64,000 nt of DNA, taken from positions 15,190,001-15,254,000 of the forward strand of contig CM075101.1 of the NCBI GenBank assembly GCA_037576195.1, given 5' to 3'. Below the pieces are notes generated by a model. That model worked only from the letters and a program-made list of their open reading frames with translations. It was not told the DNA's origin and searched no databases. Numbering within the stretch: the first letter of the stretch is position 1; every line of letters begins with the position of its first letter. The translations under genes were made by a program, and so were the position numbers. Of the stretch, positions 61,987 through 64,000 are shown one piece after another. The stretch comes from Phytoseiulus persimilis. Taxonomy: Eukaryota > Arthropoda > Arachnida > Mesostigmata > Phytoseiidae.

Positions 61987-62204
61987 ATTGGCCGATCCGG
62001 TACTTGCACCCGAAGGAGTTGGAGGTGAAACGTGACTTCCCATTTTTTACAAAGCGTGTTTACTTCGTTTGTGATTTTCTTGCAATCCCATGTCAAGCGT
62101 CTTGGTGGCTCGATTGCTTCAGAGAATGCCCCGAAGAGCTTGAGCCGGAGCTCCCGCAGGGGAATATTCCCCGACCTGGAGAGGAGGAAAACGTCATCGC
62201 TTGA
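61987..62204 (+). CDS. Possible terminal exon of a downstream gene (unrecognised)
   Basis: A strong acceptor, GGTTGTCGTTTCAG, ends at 61986. In phase 1 the exon is open for 72 codons to TGA 62202-62204, with a protein-like, aromatic-rich sequence (for example KRDFPFFTKRVYFVCDF) and an acidic tail. A consensus donor in the same phase, CCG|GTGAGT, lies at 61777, preceded by about 17 plausible codons, but I could not find a start. Reading the exon in phase 2 instead gives a short alternative end. No domain is recognised. The region begins only about 280 bp beyond the Egr polyadenylation signal. Confidence 0.25.
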
Positions 62205-62972
62205 AGGATCCTAGATCCCCAGTCTGAAACATGATGATTGAATTCCCGATTGATTCGTTGATACCAAGGTAGAGAGAGGAAGAGGTTGCGCGTTGATGAC
62301 AAAGAACAAAGAGCTTCAGTTTGGTTTGTGTATTGATCCACGTATGTGTTGATTCACAATAAGCCGCACGATTCTGATTCAGGAGCGAACACTCACAGCA
62401 GATCTTTCGGGAATCATTTCCCATACCTTTGGCGACTGCAGGTGTTTGGATCGTCATTCTACTTCTGATTCTGTTCAAGATCTTCCCAACGAGAATCCTT
62501 GGATAATAGGCTGGAGCGGTAGTTCTCAAAGAGGAGAGAGGAAGCTTCACAAAGGTCGTGCAAGAGTCGCCGGGAAATAGCAGAGAGTTCATAGGCTCGT
62601 CATTGATCTCTGGGAAGCGAGTTCCTCATCAATGATTTGCCAGAAAGAAATCCAAAGACACGCGGAAACTTTCAGCTTCCCAACTCTCTGCGTTGAAAAT
62701 CTATAACTAACGCAGCCCTTCGAGCAGCAGTAAGCGTCGAGGTGGATGTGACTGCTCGCCATCTGGCTGGAGGAGGGGGAATCGAGGGGGCAAAACTTCA
62801 GAACCGCTAGGCTGAAACATCTCACATAGCTATGAGTGAAGAAAAGTATTCCATCGGGGAAATATCCTCATAACCGGCTGGGCACTCTCGTGTTCCCAGA
62901 GATTCAGGTGGGATCAGCGGCTCGATTCTTCGACTGGCAACAGGTGGACAGCTATGGTCAGCTCGATGAACT
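62205..62972. other. No gene assigned
   Basis: Open frames on the - strand (62592-62194, 62825-62589) are present but lack splice or homology support. No other structure is seen. Confidence 0.4.
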
Positions 62973-63556
62973 ATGCAAGCTGCAGACGAACTGCGGGAAT
63001 ATCTGGCAACCAAGTAAGAATTCATGAGACTCCTTCATTCACTTGCGCGTTTTATTTCAATAGATCATCCTTTATAATAACCATTAGGAGCACATTCTGC
63101 TCAATGAATCCAGCCTCGGCGATTTCCCGTTTGTTGGCGCTCGAGATTGAAATCGATAACCTCCGGAAAGCTCCCAGCCTGTATATAACTCAAATATCTC
63201 TGATCAGTCAATGCTTGTCATTCATTTACAGAACATGCACGTCGATGCCATCATCCGCCCCAACGGGACTCAGACTCACCGCTCGAGTACGATCTTTTTG
63301 TTAAAGTGTTCACCTCTCGACTCCTCAGTTATCTCTATCAGGGTTCTCCGTGTCTCATACTCTCGAATTGATCCCGATCGAAAATTTCGATATGGGGCTC
63401 TATATTATCATCAATTATACACAAGAAATAATGCCACAGAGAATAACGCGCGTTTCTGTCGTTTGTATCGCTCTGTCTCGAAGACTATGTACAGCCATCA
63501 CGGGAGCATCTTCTGAGCTGCGTGATGCTTTCCTCAGATTTTCTCTAAAAGCTTAA
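62973..63556 (+). CDS. Possible small multi-exon gene, internal structure uncertain
   Basis: Pieces suggesting a + strand gene: an ATG at 62973 in a 14-codon frame (MQAADELREYLAT) ending at AA|GTAAGA; an acceptor CATTCATTTACAG ending at 63231; a donor GA|GTACGA at 63287; and a final frame ending at TAA 63554-63556. The final frame can start after TATCAG at 63341 (phase 1) or after GACTCCTCAG at 63328 (phase 0). It encodes about 70 residues with a segment SHTLELIPIENFDMGLYIII. I could not find one set of exons satisfying every phase without a 42-bp intron, so the model is incomplete. No family is recognised. Confidence 0.27.
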
Positions 63557-64000
63557 GAGATCCGCACGCCGATTTCTGGTTGCTTTGGCAGCCCCGTTCG
63601 CCACGTTCCCTGCGCCGGCCGACGTTTTTCTAGGACGCTTCGGAGATATTTACATAAATAATCTAAATTAAAACGATCATTTTCTGTGTAGAGTACTGAT
63701 AGCGATGGGAGGCCAACATTTGTACATCGTTTGTCTCAACTCGTCGGACCCTGCCAGGGTTCGTCAATGCATCGGCAGCTATCGCTCACGAGGTCATATC
63801 TCCTAACACAAAAAGTTGTCTTCTGACAATCCATCGACTACTATTCGGATATTGTACAGCGATTTCACTGATGAGCTCCTGAAGTATCCTGGACCGGTGA
63901 ACAAATAAGGAATGATTCTACCGGTGGCACGATTCGAACACTTCTTCTCTCGCGTTCGATGACACTACAAAATATCCATCCCAGCTTGACGATACCTATC
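63557..64000. other. No gene seen to the window end
   Basis: No AATAAA, RNA gene or supportable exon is visible in these last 444 bases. Confidence 0.4.

Overview
Eukaryotic genomic DNA, near 50% G+C, with spliceosomal introns. The one gene I can name with certainty is a single-copy early growth response gene (Egr, called stripe in Drosophila), on the + strand from about 39.2 to 61.5 kb. Its three C2H2 fingers carry the DNA-contacting residues of the EGR/Krox family unchanged. Its layout (six coding exons, two introns of 8-9 kb, an intron between fingers 2 and 3) is unlike the compact vertebrate EGR genes. This and the base composition suggest an invertebrate, most likely an arthropod and perhaps a mite. 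That taxonomic call is inference only.

Layout. (1) 83-3166, + strand: a four-exon model for an unrecognised Ser/Pro-rich protein of about 222 residues. It is supported by good splice sites and by phase agreement at all three junctions. (2) About 3.2-37.6 kb: no gene I can name. It holds a 265-bp foldback (inverted-repeat) element at 5882-6146, simple repeats, and a few coding-like blocks with partial splice support, mostly on the - strand (4353-4108, 6974-6202, 17379-17011), listed at low confidence. (3) About 37.6-39.2 kb: a G+C-rich, repeat-rich stretch upstream of the first Egr ATG, with a perfect CRE (TGACGTCA) and an inverted CCAAT box, taken as promoter plus 5' leader. (4) 39,230-59,424: the Egr coding exons. 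Intron 1 (about 9.2 kb) and intron 2 (about 8.6 kb) contain another CRE, an exact EGR binding site, and three clean inverted repeats. (5) 59,425 to about 61,490: an A+T-rich Egr 3' UTR with ATTTA pentamers, one Pumilio-type TGTAAATA site and an AATAAA signal. (6) 61.5-64 kb: one or two possible small downstream genes, of which only single exons are reasonably supported.

How it fits together: the window is dominated by one immediate-early type transcription factor gene with large introns, which may hold much of its regulation (CREB-type input at the promoter, possible autoregulation through EGR sites). Open reading frames of 100-180 codons occur in all six frames throughout. By rough calculation about 20 of at least 120 codons are expected by chance, so ORF length alone was not used as evidence. 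I saw no rRNA, convincing tRNA, CRISPR array, virus-derived element or recognisable transposase. I did not find a convincing new biological system.
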